From: Bacteroides sp.
GTDB lineage: Bacteria > Bacteroidota > Bacteroidia > Bacteroidales > Bacteroidaceae
Direction of reading: 5' to 3'
DNA length: 6,866 nt
Assembly: GCA_019412865.1 (NCBI GenBank)
Contig: DXOJ01000197.1
Span: forward strand, 1-6,866
In this document: positions 1-6,864 of the stretch, one piece after another
How the letters are laid out: the number at the start of each line of letters is the position of its first letter
Position numbering within the stretch: the first letter of the stretch is position 1
The notes under the pieces: generated by a model
Seen by the model: the letters and a program-made list of their open reading frames with translations, nothing else
Database searches by the model: none
What the model was told of the DNA's origin: nothing
Position numbers and translations under genes: made by a program

Positions 1-45
1 AGCCCTTTATTATTTCAGCTTAAAAAGTTTCATCGGACAGCAATA
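1..45. other. Foreign sequence at a rearrangement or insertion breakpoint (possible mobile element end)
   Basis: Read on the minus strand, the coding similarity of the LTA-synthase-like gene ends at the Asn codon at 48-46. The remaining bases to the window edge encode nothing resembling the family in any frame, and each frame meets a stop: TAA at 12-10, TGA soon after the junction, and TAA in the third frame. The junction lies in or beside the 8-bp palindrome ATAATTAT (43-50). An insertion sequence end starting near TGTCCGATGAAAC is a plausible reading, but only about 40 bases are visible. No partner repeat, target duplication or transposase can be seen. Confidence 0.35.
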
Positions 46-1554
46 ATTATCAAACCAGGGTTGTTTACGCGCCTCTTCAAAGAACTGGCGCAAAGCCCAA
101 TCCGCATACTCAACGATCTGTGTCTCCGGTTCACTTGTTTTCGGATGGAAGAAAGGAGGTATCACATACGGCGGATGATTACTGATGGACAGTAACGTAG
201 CAAAAAACGGTTGTCCGGTGGCAGCCCGCTGATTCAATACCGGAATTGCGTAGTCATACAAGAAATCATCCTGCACTCCAAAGCTATTCACCACCTTATC
301 AGCCGGATAGTTTTCTTGTGAGAACACTTCATCATAGCCGTTTGTCCGGAAGAAAGCGTTCATATTATCATACTGCCCTTCATGCGTCATAAAGAAAAGG
401 TTGTAATAGCCGTTTTCTTTCAATACGGTAGGCAGTCCCGAATAGCGGGGAATGACAGAGCCTTTCATCAGGTTCCGTTTCATCATAGCGGGAAAAGAAT
501 ACAAGGTAGCATACAAACCGTGGTTCGTATGGATTCCTGCGGAATAGAAATTGCGGAAACTGATAGAACGGGTATACAGGCTATCCAGGAAAGGAGTCAA
601 GGTCTCCGATTGCCCGAAATGCTTCATAAACTTGCAGGACATAGACTCCATCATAATCAATACAACATTAGGACGGTGCCGTTGTACGCTATCCGTCATC
701 GAAGGATGCCTATAAACAGCCAGCGGTGACACATTCGCTTCCCCCGGCCGGTTGAGCAGAGCTTGCGCCTTGGTGATGGCTTCCTGTTCATCCATCAGAT
801 GCAAGTATTTATTTTCAGGTCTCATATCATCCATCACACTCGTCAGCAGGTTAAAAGTAGGACTTACTCCCAGTTGATTGAGAAAAGCATCCTGACAGAA
901 ATATGCCGCACTTACTTTGATCGGGTTATAGCCTGTACGCCCCCGGATTCCAAAGATGCAGAGTCCGATTAAGCAAGCACCGATCAGAACCGCCCCTCCT
1001 CGCTTCCAAGATGGAAACGGAGCGGAAATGGCAAGGCTACGATGATGGAAATAACGCGCCAGATAGATAAGCCAAACTACGAATCCGGCCAGAAAGAGAA
1101 GGAATAATCCGATGGACAGATAATAGGCACTTTCCCCCAATATCATTCCGGCGGTAGTTCCCGCATAACCGAACCATTCGAATATGGAAGAGTTGATATG
1201 TTTAAAGAAATAGGCAAAATAAGGAATGTCCGACGCACTGATTAAATAAACCAATCCATAAAAGACACTGAAAAAGAACGTAAAGAAACGAAACAACGCT
1301 TTCCCATAATAGTTGCAAACTCCACACACTACCGCAACCACCAGAGGCAACAGAAGGATGTAACAGCCTATCACATTGTCAAACCAGACACCATGCACAA
1401 AAGCAAGCATCGGAAGTGTCTTATCCGACAAGGCTTCAGAGGTCAACTGATGATAAGATGAGATGAAAAGTACCAGGCGAAACAGTCCTGCGACCAGCAA
1501 AGCCGAAACATGTATGGTAAGTATATATACAACAAGATTTAGAAAACGTTTCAT
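10..1554 (-). CDS. LTA synthase/EptA-like membrane sulfatase-fold protein, C-terminally truncated
   Basis: Members of this family are inner-membrane proteins with a periplasmic alkaline-phosphatase/sulfatase-fold domain that transfers phospho-alcohol groups (glycerol phosphate, phosphoethanolamine) from phospholipids to glycans or lipids. Five hydrophobic segments are visible near residues 7-30, 62-80, 83-105, 143-165 and 187-203, then the catalytic domain from about 293. Visible site residues are Glu303 in LIMMES (metal), Thr343 in IHTNHG (probable nucleophile) and His460 in SNHPPY. Homology-like sequence stops at PWFDN (499-503). Residues 504-514 (YCCPMKLFKLK) look foreign and end in TAATAA. 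The expected beta-strand plus Asp-His-Gly motif, which supplies the remaining metal ligands, is absent. From memory, Bacteroidales relatives run to roughly 600-650 residues, so about 100 or more are lost. The product is probably inactive, and the gene may be a pseudogene. It is the last gene of the operon, 46 nt after the GtrA gene. The substrate cannot be told from sequence. Confidence 0.85.
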   Translation of the reverse strand: MKRFLNLVVYILTIHVSALLVAGLFRLVLFISSYHQLTSEALSDKTLPMLAFVHGVWFDNVIGCYILLLPLVVAVVCGVCNYYGKALFRFFTFFFSVFYGLVYLISASDIPYFAYFFKHINSSIFEWFGYAGTTAGMILGESAYYLSIGLFLLFLAGFVVWLIYLARYFHHRSLAISAPFPSWKRGGAVLIGACLIGLCIFGIRGRTGYNPIKVSAAYFCQDAFLNQLGVSPTFNLLTSVMDDMRPENKYLHLMDEQEAITKAQALLNRPGEANVSPLAVYRHPSMTDSVQRHRPNVVLIMMESMSCKFMKHFGQSETLTPFLDSLYTRSISFRNFYSAGIHTNHGLYATLYSFPAMMKRNLMKGSVIPRYSGLPTVLKENGYYNLFFMTHEGQYDNMNAFFRTNGYDEVFSQENYPADKVVNSFGVQDDFLYDYAIPVLNQRAATGQPFFATLLSISNHPPYVIPPFFHPKTSEPETQIVEYADWALRQFFEEARKQPWFDNYCCPMKLFKLK

Positions 1555-1600
1555 AATAGCCTTTTCTTTTTATGAATTAAATAAAAGAGGTTGAATAGTG

Positions 1601-2020
1601 TTATTTCCTCCCTTTATAGATATAAACGAAATGAAGAATCAGGAAATTGACAGGCACCACGATAATCATTACCAGTATCGGTGCAAGCAGTTCACCCGCG
1701 CCTATCCAAAGGAAGAGATTCAGCAAACCGATCTCAAGCAGGTAATTAATCAGATGACTAAAACCAAAGCCAATCGCATTATGCGAGGATGGCTTGGAAC
1801 GAAAGGTAAAGAAAGTAGTCAGGAAGTAGTTGCAGACAAATCCCACAGCATAACCGGTCGTAAAGGAGATATTGGCATTCGCAACCAACAAGACCAGGCA
1901 ATATACGCCGTAGTGAATGGCTGAAGATATAGTGCCGACAACTCCAAAACGAACAAACTGCCAGAACTTATCCCGCCAATCCGGGTGCTTCTCAAGTATA
2001 GCCTTACTTATTCTGATCAT
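1601..2020 (-). CDS. GtrA family small membrane protein, probable lipid-linked sugar flippase component
   Basis: GtrA-family proteins have four membrane spans. They are thought to help move polyprenyl-phosphate-linked sugars from the cytoplasmic to the periplasmic face of the inner membrane, usually with a GtrB-like glycosyltransferase. Here the N-terminal FVRFGVVGTISS segment and the later NYFLTTFFTFR motif are typical, and four hydrophobic stretches alternate with short polar loops, ending in a basic tail (YKGRK). The start is uncertain. An upstream ATG at 2041 gives 146 residues and a 38-nt overlap with the glycosyltransferase gene. The ATG at 2020 (beginning MIRIS) gives 139 residues and a 17-nt overlap, and has a purine-rich GGAAGAAG stretch upstream. 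I prefer the shorter form because the extra residues (MWKKCCT) merely recode the neighbour's C-terminus. The overlap suggests translational coupling and a joint role with the glycosyltransferase. Confidence 0.88.
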   Translation of the reverse strand: MIRISKAILEKHPDWRDKFWQFVRFGVVGTISSAIHYGVYCLVLLVANANISFTTGYAVGFVCNYFLTTFFTFRSKPSSHNAIGFGFSHLINYLLEIGLLNLFLWIGAGELLAPILVMIIVVPVNFLILHFVYIYKGRK

Positions 2021-2960
2021 CGTACAACACTTCTTCCACATTATAGAGCGGACGACGTTTTACCTCTTTATAAATCTTGCCAATATACAGTCCGACAGCT
2101 CCTATGGATAATAAAACAACCCCGCCAACAAACCAGATAGACAACATCAAAGAGGCCCAGCCATGTTCCGCAGTACCCGAAATCAATGCGTAAAGAACAT
2201 AGATTCCAATCAAAATACTGATAAAAACAAAGATACCTCCCAGATAAACGATTCCGTAAATGGGCTTTACCGAGAAAGAGGTTATTCCGTCCAAAGCCAG
2301 ACTGAACATCTTTCTCACTGTATATTTGGAAGTTCCGGCTGTCCGTTCCCGGATCACATCATCTACCGTAGTAGAAGGGAAACCCAGCAACGGGATAATA
2401 CCACGCAGATAGACATTACGTTCCTGATAATGAGACAACTGTTCCAGCACTCTCCGGCTTAGAAAACGAAAATCCGCATGATTGTAGATAGTCTCCACTC
2501 CCATCCTGTGCTGTAATTTATAAAAGGCTGTTGCAGAAAGACGTTTCAACACGGGGTCTGCCTGACGAGATACTTTCACTCCATATACAACATCATATCC
2601 TTGCGTATAGGCATCGATCATCTCCTCAATCGCATTCAGATCATCCTGCAAATCGGCATCAATGGTAATAACGGCATCACTCCAGTCTTTAGCGGTCATC
2701 ATACCGGCCATGATTGCATACTGATGTCCCACGTTTCTTGCCAGATTCATTCCTTTTATATAAGGATTCGTTCCGTGCAGTTTCTTAATGATGCTCCATG
2801 TACGATCTTTGCTGCCATCATTCACAAAGAGCACAAAGCTGTCGGCACTGATCTTTTCTTTCGCCACCAACTCATCAAACAAGGCTGTCAAACGGGCGGC
2901 CGAATCTTCCAACACTTCCTCCTCATTATAGCAGGGGGATACAATAGCCAATTTTATCAT
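2004..2960 (-). CDS. GT2 family polyprenyl-phosphate glycosyltransferase (DPM1/GtrB/ArnC-like)
   Basis: The 318-residue protein has a cytoplasmic GT-A domain followed by two membrane spans, the layout of GtrB, ArnC and FlmF-type enzymes. These transfer a sugar from a nucleotide donor to undecaprenyl phosphate. Motifs in order are VSPCYNEEE (7-15), VNDGSKDRT (46-54), LARNVGHQ (73-80), the DADLQDD metal/nucleotide motif (101-107) and the acceptor-side RERTAGTSKYTVRKM block (204-218). The spans lie near 233-260 and 269-297, followed by a short basic and acidic tail. Length and architecture are complete. The gene starts in a 4-nt ATGA overlap with the deacetylase stop and overlaps the GtrA gene at its 3' end, so all three are probably translated together. 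The sugar cannot be assigned from sequence. The adjacent deacetylase makes an N-acetylated or N-formylated sugar the most reasonable guess. Confidence 0.93.
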   Translation of the reverse strand: MIKLAIVSPCYNEEEVLEDSAARLTALFDELVAKEKISADSFVLFVNDGSKDRTWSIIKKLHGTNPYIKGMNLARNVGHQYAIMAGMMTAKDWSDAVITIDADLQDDLNAIEEMIDAYTQGYDVVYGVKVSRQADPVLKRLSATAFYKLQHRMGVETIYNHADFRFLSRRVLEQLSHYQERNVYLRGIIPLLGFPSTTVDDVIRERTAGTSKYTVRKMFSLALDGITSFSVKPIYGIVYLGGIFVFISILIGIYVLYALISGTAEHGWASLMLSIWFVGGVVLLSIGAVGLYIGKIYKEVKRRPLYNVEEVLYDDQNK

Positions 2961-3760
2961 TTTTCGTCCGGTTTATTTAGTTCAGCCAGTTTTATCTGTG
3001 CAAATTCCGAGTAAGTCATAAAAGCATATCCTTTTTCTTTCAGTTTGCGGATAAGCATATCCAGACGTTCCTCCATTCCTTTACCGGAATGATTGCGGAT
3101 AATAAAAGGCATCTTAAATTCAGGATGTTCACCCAACGGGTAGAATTCCCACGGGTGGAAATAAGTCACAAAATATCCGTCATGCTTCAATACCCGGTTT
3201 ACCAGGAGTTGATACAGCCACATCGGCAGATTATGACAAGACAACCAGAATAGCGGGAAACGAATCCACGGAGTTACAGAAGCCGGAATCTGAAGTAACT
3301 TACCCGTCATAAAGCAGGTACGGGGCTCCGACAAATGCATATATCTTCCGGGGATAAATGCGGGATTCAATGAGGAGTTATATACATACCCCATCCGTTC
3401 AAGTCCCGTATCTGATACGGGGAACATACGCGGTTGGCGATAACCTTGTATCGTCCTGCCGGTAAGGCGTTCCAGAATTTCTTTTGAACGACTGACGTCC
3501 GAAGCCTGTGGCTGCCAATGGTCACATCCATGCGCAGCAACTTCATGTCCTTCGTCCATAATGCGCCGCATCACCTCCGGCGCATTTTCTGCAAAATTGC
3601 TTGTACAGAAGAAAGTAGCTTTCACCCCGTTTTTTTTCAGGCAGTCCAGTATCTTGTTCGTACCATAGACTGATACTTTCATTGCTTCATCCAGCGGAAA
3701 GTCTACACCATGCTCGCGAGGTACATCAAATTCTTCTGTATCAAAACTTAATAATATCAT
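2957..3760 (-). CDS. Polysaccharide deacetylase (NodB homology domain, carbohydrate esterase 4-like)
   Basis: The 267-residue protein is almost entirely a NodB-type deacetylase domain, the fold that removes acetyl or formyl groups from sugar amines using a divalent metal. Visible motifs are SFDTEEFD (5-12; Asp7 is the likely catalytic base), ATFFCTSNF (48-56), the metal-binding HGCDH (His77, His81), YRQPR (107-111) and YFHPWEF (200-206; His202 is the likely catalytic acid). Motif 1 is the FDxE variant rather than TFDDG, as in the PuuE-like and exopolysaccharide-associated branch. There is no clear signal peptide: the catalytic motif begins at residue 5, so the enzyme should act in the cytoplasm, fitting a lipid-linked sugar substrate on the inner leaflet, as for ArnD. 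It begins 14 nt after the ABC exporter gene and overlaps the glycosyltransferase start by 4 nt. The substrate is inferred from context only. Confidence 0.9.
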   Translation of the reverse strand: MILLSFDTEEFDVPREHGVDFPLDEAMKVSVYGTNKILDCLKKNGVKATFFCTSNFAENAPEVMRRIMDEGHEVAAHGCDHWQPQASDVSRSKEILERLTGRTIQGYRQPRMFPVSDTGLERMGYVYNSSLNPAFIPGRYMHLSEPRTCFMTGKLLQIPASVTPWIRFPLFWLSCHNLPMWLYQLLVNRVLKHDGYFVTYFHPWEFYPLGEHPEFKMPFIIRNHSGKGMEERLDMLIRKLKEKGYAFMTYSEFAQIKLAELNKPDEK

Positions 3761-3774
3761 TGCAATATCAAGAA

Positions 3775-5610
3775 TTACAACTGCTGCATATCATGCAGAC
3801 GTTTATAGTAACCGTTTAACTCAATGAGTTCTTCATGCTTACCACGTTCCACAATCTCACCCTCATACAGTACACAGATTTCATCTGCATTCTTAATCGT
3901 AGAAAGACGGTGGGCAATAGCAATCGTCGTACGTGTTTTCATCAAACGTTCCAACGCTTCCTGTACAAGACGTTCTGATTCGGTATCCAAAGCAGAAGTA
4001 GCCTCATCAAGAATCAGAATCGGAGGATTCTTCAAAATAGCACGCGCAATACTGATACGCTGACGCTGACCACCGGACAATTTTCCGCCACGGTCACCGA
4101 TATTCATATTATATCCTTCAGGTTTCTCCATAATGAAATCATGCGCATTGGCAATCTTCGCCGCCTCTACTACTTGTTCCATTGTCGCATTCTCCACACC
4201 AAAAGCAATGTTATTGAAGAATGTATCATTAAACAGAATAGCCTCCTGGTTTACATTACCAATCAGGCTACGCAAATCAGCAATACGGACGTCGCGGATA
4301 CTCGTTCCGTCAATGGTAATATCACCTTCCTGTACATCATGGTAACGTGGCAACAAATCGACTAAGGTAGATTTACCGGAACCTGACTGTCCAACCAGTG
4401 CAATCGTTTTTCCTTTAGGAACTGTCAGATTTACATGTTTCAGCACCTCTCTCTTACCATCGTAGCTGAAAGAAATATCTTTAAATTCAATCTTGTCATT
4501 CAAACCTTTCAACGGTTTCGGATTCGGAATCTCCTTAATCTTATTCTCTGCTTTCAGGATTTTATCCACACGTTCCATAGAAGCCAAACCTTTCGGAATG
4601 TTGTATCCCGCTTTAGCAAAGTCTTTCAACGGATTGATTACACTATACAGGATAACCATATAGAAGATAAATGTCGGAGCATCGATGGTTGCATTCTGTC
4701 CCAAAATCAATGTACCACCAAACCACAGTACGGCTACAATCAGAATAGTTCCCAAAAACTCACTCATCGGATGTGCTAATGCCTGACGTATAGCAACTTT
4801 ATTCGAAGCATCACGCAATTCATTACTACATTTGGTAAAACGATTAATCATCTTATCTTCTGCAATAAAAGCTTTGATAATACGCAATCCACCCAATGTT
4901 TCTTCCAATTGCGACATCGTATCACTCCATTTGCTCTGTGCCTCCAATGACTGGCGTTTCAGTTTTCTTCCGACCGCTCCCATCAGCCAGCCCATTCCCG
5001 GCAATACGACGATGGTAAAAAGCGTCAACTGCCAACTAGTTATAACCAAAGTGATAAAATAAAGAAGAATCAGAATCGGACTCTTCATCAACATATCCAA
5101 CGAACTAGTAATGGAGTTTTCAACCTCTCCCACGTCACCACTCATGCGAGCTATGATATCTCCCTTTCTTTCTTCAGAGAAAAAAGACATTGGCAAGCGC
5201 ATTACTTTTGCATATACCATAATACGAATATCACGTACCACTCCCGTACGCAATGGAATCATTACAGCTGAAGAAGCAAAGTAACAACCTGTTTTAAACA
5301 ATGTCATTATCATCAGGAACAATCCTAAAAAGATAAGGGCTATAGTAGGACCATTATCCATTATCATTTGAGATATGTAATAATAGAAGTTATTCTTGGC
5401 AACATCTGCTAAATCACCACTACCCCATTCCATAAAATGGTATACTTTATCCGCTCCTTCTGTTTTAAACAGAATACTCAGAATAGGAATCAAGAAAGTG
5501 AACGAAAATACGTTGAATACAGCAGACAAAATATTCAGCAAAATAGCCCAGCCGATATACTTCTTATAAGGCGACACGAAACGTCGCATTAGTTGTAGAA
5601 ATTCCTTCAT
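3775..5610 (-). CDS. msbA: MsbA-type ABC exporter (lipid A/glycolipid flippase), fused permease and ATPase
   Basis: This is a 611-residue half-transporter that would work as a homodimer in the inner membrane. The type-1 exporter membrane domain covers about 15-340, with spans near 18-46, 88-112, 172-193, 194-213, 286-304 and 311-330. The ATPase domain follows from about 374. Its motifs are intact: A-loop Tyr383, Walker A GQSGSGKST (407-415), Q-loop Gln455, signature LSGGQ (511-515), Walker B ILILDE (531-536), D-loop SALD (539-542) and H-loop His567. It is slightly longer than E. coli MsbA (582). Part of the difference is an extended loop at 48-87 between the first two spans, presumably periplasmic. 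MsbA flips lipid A-core to the outer leaflet. The following operon of lipid-linked sugar enzymes supports a glycolipid substrate, but close relatives export drugs or other lipids, so the symbol is a best guess. It is the first gene after the promoter at 5638-5645. Confidence 0.88.
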   Translation of the reverse strand: MKEFLQLMRRFVSPYKKYIGWAILLNILSAVFNVFSFTFLIPILSILFKTEGADKVYHFMEWGSGDLADVAKNNFYYYISQMIMDNGPTIALIFLGLFLMIMTLFKTGCYFASSAVMIPLRTGVVRDIRIMVYAKVMRLPMSFFSEERKGDIIARMSGDVGEVENSITSSLDMLMKSPILILLYFITLVITSWQLTLFTIVVLPGMGWLMGAVGRKLKRQSLEAQSKWSDTMSQLEETLGGLRIIKAFIAEDKMINRFTKCSNELRDASNKVAIRQALAHPMSEFLGTILIVAVLWFGGTLILGQNATIDAPTFIFYMVILYSVINPLKDFAKAGYNIPKGLASMERVDKILKAENKIKEIPNPKPLKGLNDKIEFKDISFSYDGKREVLKHVNLTVPKGKTIALVGQSGSGKSTLVDLLPRYHDVQEGDITIDGTSIRDVRIADLRSLIGNVNQEAILFNDTFFNNIAFGVENATMEQVVEAAKIANAHDFIMEKPEGYNMNIGDRGGKLSGGQRQRISIARAILKNPPILILDEATSALDTESERLVQEALERLMKTRTTIAIAHRLSTIKNADEICVLYEGEIVERGKHEELIELNGYYKRLHDMQQL

Positions 5611-5637
5611 TATTTACCATTAAAAAAGTTAAGACCG

Positions 5638-5672
5638 CAAAGATACAATAAAACTGATTAACAGACAGTAGT
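5638..5672 (-). promoter_or_regulatory. Bacteroides-type sigma(ABfr) promoter for the msbA-led operon
   Basis: On the minus strand TATCTTTG (5645-5638) matches the Bacteroides -7 consensus TAnnTTTG exactly. It sits 27 nt ahead of the msbA ATG, giving a short leader. The -33 region about 20 nt further upstream (near 5663-5668, around GTCTG) matches the TTTG box only weakly. It is the only good match in the 120-bp spacer 5611-5730, and the later genes are too tightly packed to need their own. Confidence 0.65.
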
Positions 5673-5686
5673 TTCAGCTAATTATT

Positions 5687-5709
5687 AACGCGATTTATCG
5701 AAAAGCGTT
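5687..5709. repeat. Short inverted repeat in the ATPase-msbA spacer
   Basis: AACGC (5687-5691) and GCGTT (5705-5709) can pair as a 5-bp stem around a 13-base loop that itself contains the small palindrome CGATTTATCG (5691-5700). It lies just after the ATPase stop and upstream of the msbA promoter. It could be a weak terminator or a regulator site, but there is no T-tract on the minus strand, so terminator function is doubtful. Confidence 0.25.
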
Positions 5710-5730
5710 CTTCAATAAATGAAAAATGAC

Positions 5731-6864
5731 TTAATAATTCTCTTTCAGCCAAATCCCCAAAAAACGATCATATATCTGACAGATTCCCATTTCCTGAGTC
5801 ACGAAATCCTTTTCCAGTAACCCTTTTAGTGCTGCCTGGACTGAACTAGCAGAAGCCAGTCTGTATTTTCTAATGAAAGCACCGGAAGTAACAGCTTTAG
5901 CCTTTCCCTCTTTAGTGATAGCAATCAGTAACTCCTTTTGCTTTTCCGGCAAACGAAAAAGGATTTCCGAATAAGTATATCTGAATGAATCAATAATCTG
6001 CCGAATAGCCTCTGACACCATTTCCACTTTACAGACTCCGTACTCCGGGGTCATATCATAAAGTGTATTCAACACTTTTTGTATATACCATGTGATTCCT
6101 TCAAACTGTTGATAAACTGTGATAACAGCACTTTCCTCTATTTCTTTGCCTGCACGTTTGAAATGCATACCTGCAAAACGAATGTATTCTTCTAAAGGAA
6201 TACTTTCCAAATGCATCATTGACACACTTTGATAAAAAGGTCTGGAAGGCGTCAAAAACATATTCCCCATCACATGCCGCTGGCTCCCGGCAAAAATGAA
6301 ATGCGCATTATTACAATGCTGCACATAAGTCCGGAGAGTAGCCTCTACATTTTTCTCTGCATACCCGGTAATCTGCTGAAATTCATCAATGGCAATCAAA
6401 CAAGGCTTATCCGCTTGCTCTAAATACCGGAAGATTTCATCGAGCGTAGTAGCCGGAGCTTGTATATCTCCTAATCCCAAATTCAAAGAAGGCATACCAT
6501 TCACATCAAAAGAGATACTGGCTTGCAAAGATTTCACACATTCCCAAAAGCTCTGCAAAGCTTTCTTCCCCACAGGTTTCAGTACTTCCAGAATCTCTTT
6601 ACTAAGTGCAAATACCAAGTCGCGCAATGACCGACTGTCATATATATCAATAAAGAAGGTGTAATAGCCCTGCTTAATTTCAGGAAACTGAAAACAATGA
6701 CGGATCAGCCCCGTCTTTCCCATTCGTCGGGTAGAGACAAGAGCCAGGTTATTCCCATTCATCACTTCGCGTACCAACTGTTCGCTCTCAAAACGGCGAT
6801 CGCAAAAATAATCAGCAGACACATATCCACTTGTTATAAAAGGATTTCTTATCATAGCCTTCAT
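5731..6864 (-). CDS. Stand-alone P-loop ATPase (archaeal ATPase_2-like, STAND/AAA group), function unknown
   Basis: The 377-residue protein begins with a conserved-looking segment (NPFITSGYVSADYFCDR, 7-23) before the nucleotide-binding domain. The P-loop is STRRMGKT (44-51), the variant seen in ATPase_2-type proteins, where the first Gly is replaced. Walker B is CLIAIDEFQQI (155-165), and a sensor-like strand FIFAGSQRH lies at 189-197. A helical lid region follows, then a C-terminal winged-helix-like part from about 300 (LPEKQKELLIAI, then SGAFIRKYRLASASSVQAAL in two adjoining pieces). Such proteins are abundant in Bacteroidales genomes and archaea. Roles in DNA handling, defence or signalling have been suggested, but none can be assigned here. 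No effector domain or membrane span is present. The ATG at 6864 is 2 bases from the window edge, and an in-frame ATG at 6855 is equally possible, so the true start and promoter cannot be judged. A 120-bp spacer with its own promoter separates it from msbA, so it is probably an independent unit. Confidence 0.82.
   Translation of the reverse strand: MKAMIRNPFITSGYVSADYFCDRRFESEQLVREVMNGNNLALVSTRRMGKTGLIRHCFQFPEIKQGYYTFFIDIYDSRSLRDLVFALSKEILEVLKPVGKKALQSFWECVKSLQASISFDVNGMPSLNLGLGDIQAPATTLDEIFRYLEQADKPCLIAIDEFQQITGYAEKNVEATLRTYVQHCNNAHFIFAGSQRHVMGNMFLTPSRPFYQSVSMMHLESIPLEEYIRFAGMHFKRAGKEIEESAVITVYQQFEGITWYIQKVLNTLYDMTPEYGVCKVEMVSEAIRQIIDSFRYTYSEILFRLPEKQKELLIAITKEGKAKAVTSGAFIRKYRLASASSVQAALKGLLEKDFVTQEMGICQIYDRFLGIWLKENY

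Noticed and set aside
10..60. Single-base frameshift or sequencing error as the cause of the short LTA-synthase-like protein
   Set aside because: Reading the other two minus-strand frames past the junction gives short unrelated peptides that also stop quickly, so restoring the frame does not recover the expected sequence.
382..972. Plus-strand open frames opposite the LTA-synthase-like gene
   Set aside because: They are low-complexity antisense shadows with no recognisable domain, lying wholly inside a well-supported membrane protein gene.
1555..1600. Separate promoter for the LTA-synthase-like gene
   Set aside because: The 46-nt AT-rich gap shows no clear TAnnTTTG box, and operon read-through is the simpler explanation.
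1598..3014. Plus-strand open frames of 64-137 codons opposite the GtrA, glycosyltransferase and deacetylase genes
   Set aside because: Rich in His, Gln, Arg and Ile in the manner of reverse-complement translations, without motifs or promoters of their own.
3824..5062. Plus-strand open frames opposite the ABC exporter
   Set aside because: The minus-strand frame carries every ABC motif in order, and the opposite frames have no family-like content.
5687..5709. Rho-independent terminator after the P-loop ATPase
   Set aside because: The stem is only 5 bp with a 13-base loop and no T-tract follows on the minus strand. It is kept as a weak inverted repeat only.
6229..6664. Plus-strand open frames opposite the P-loop ATPase
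   Set aside because: Antisense shadows of a complete ATPase domain, with no independent start signals.
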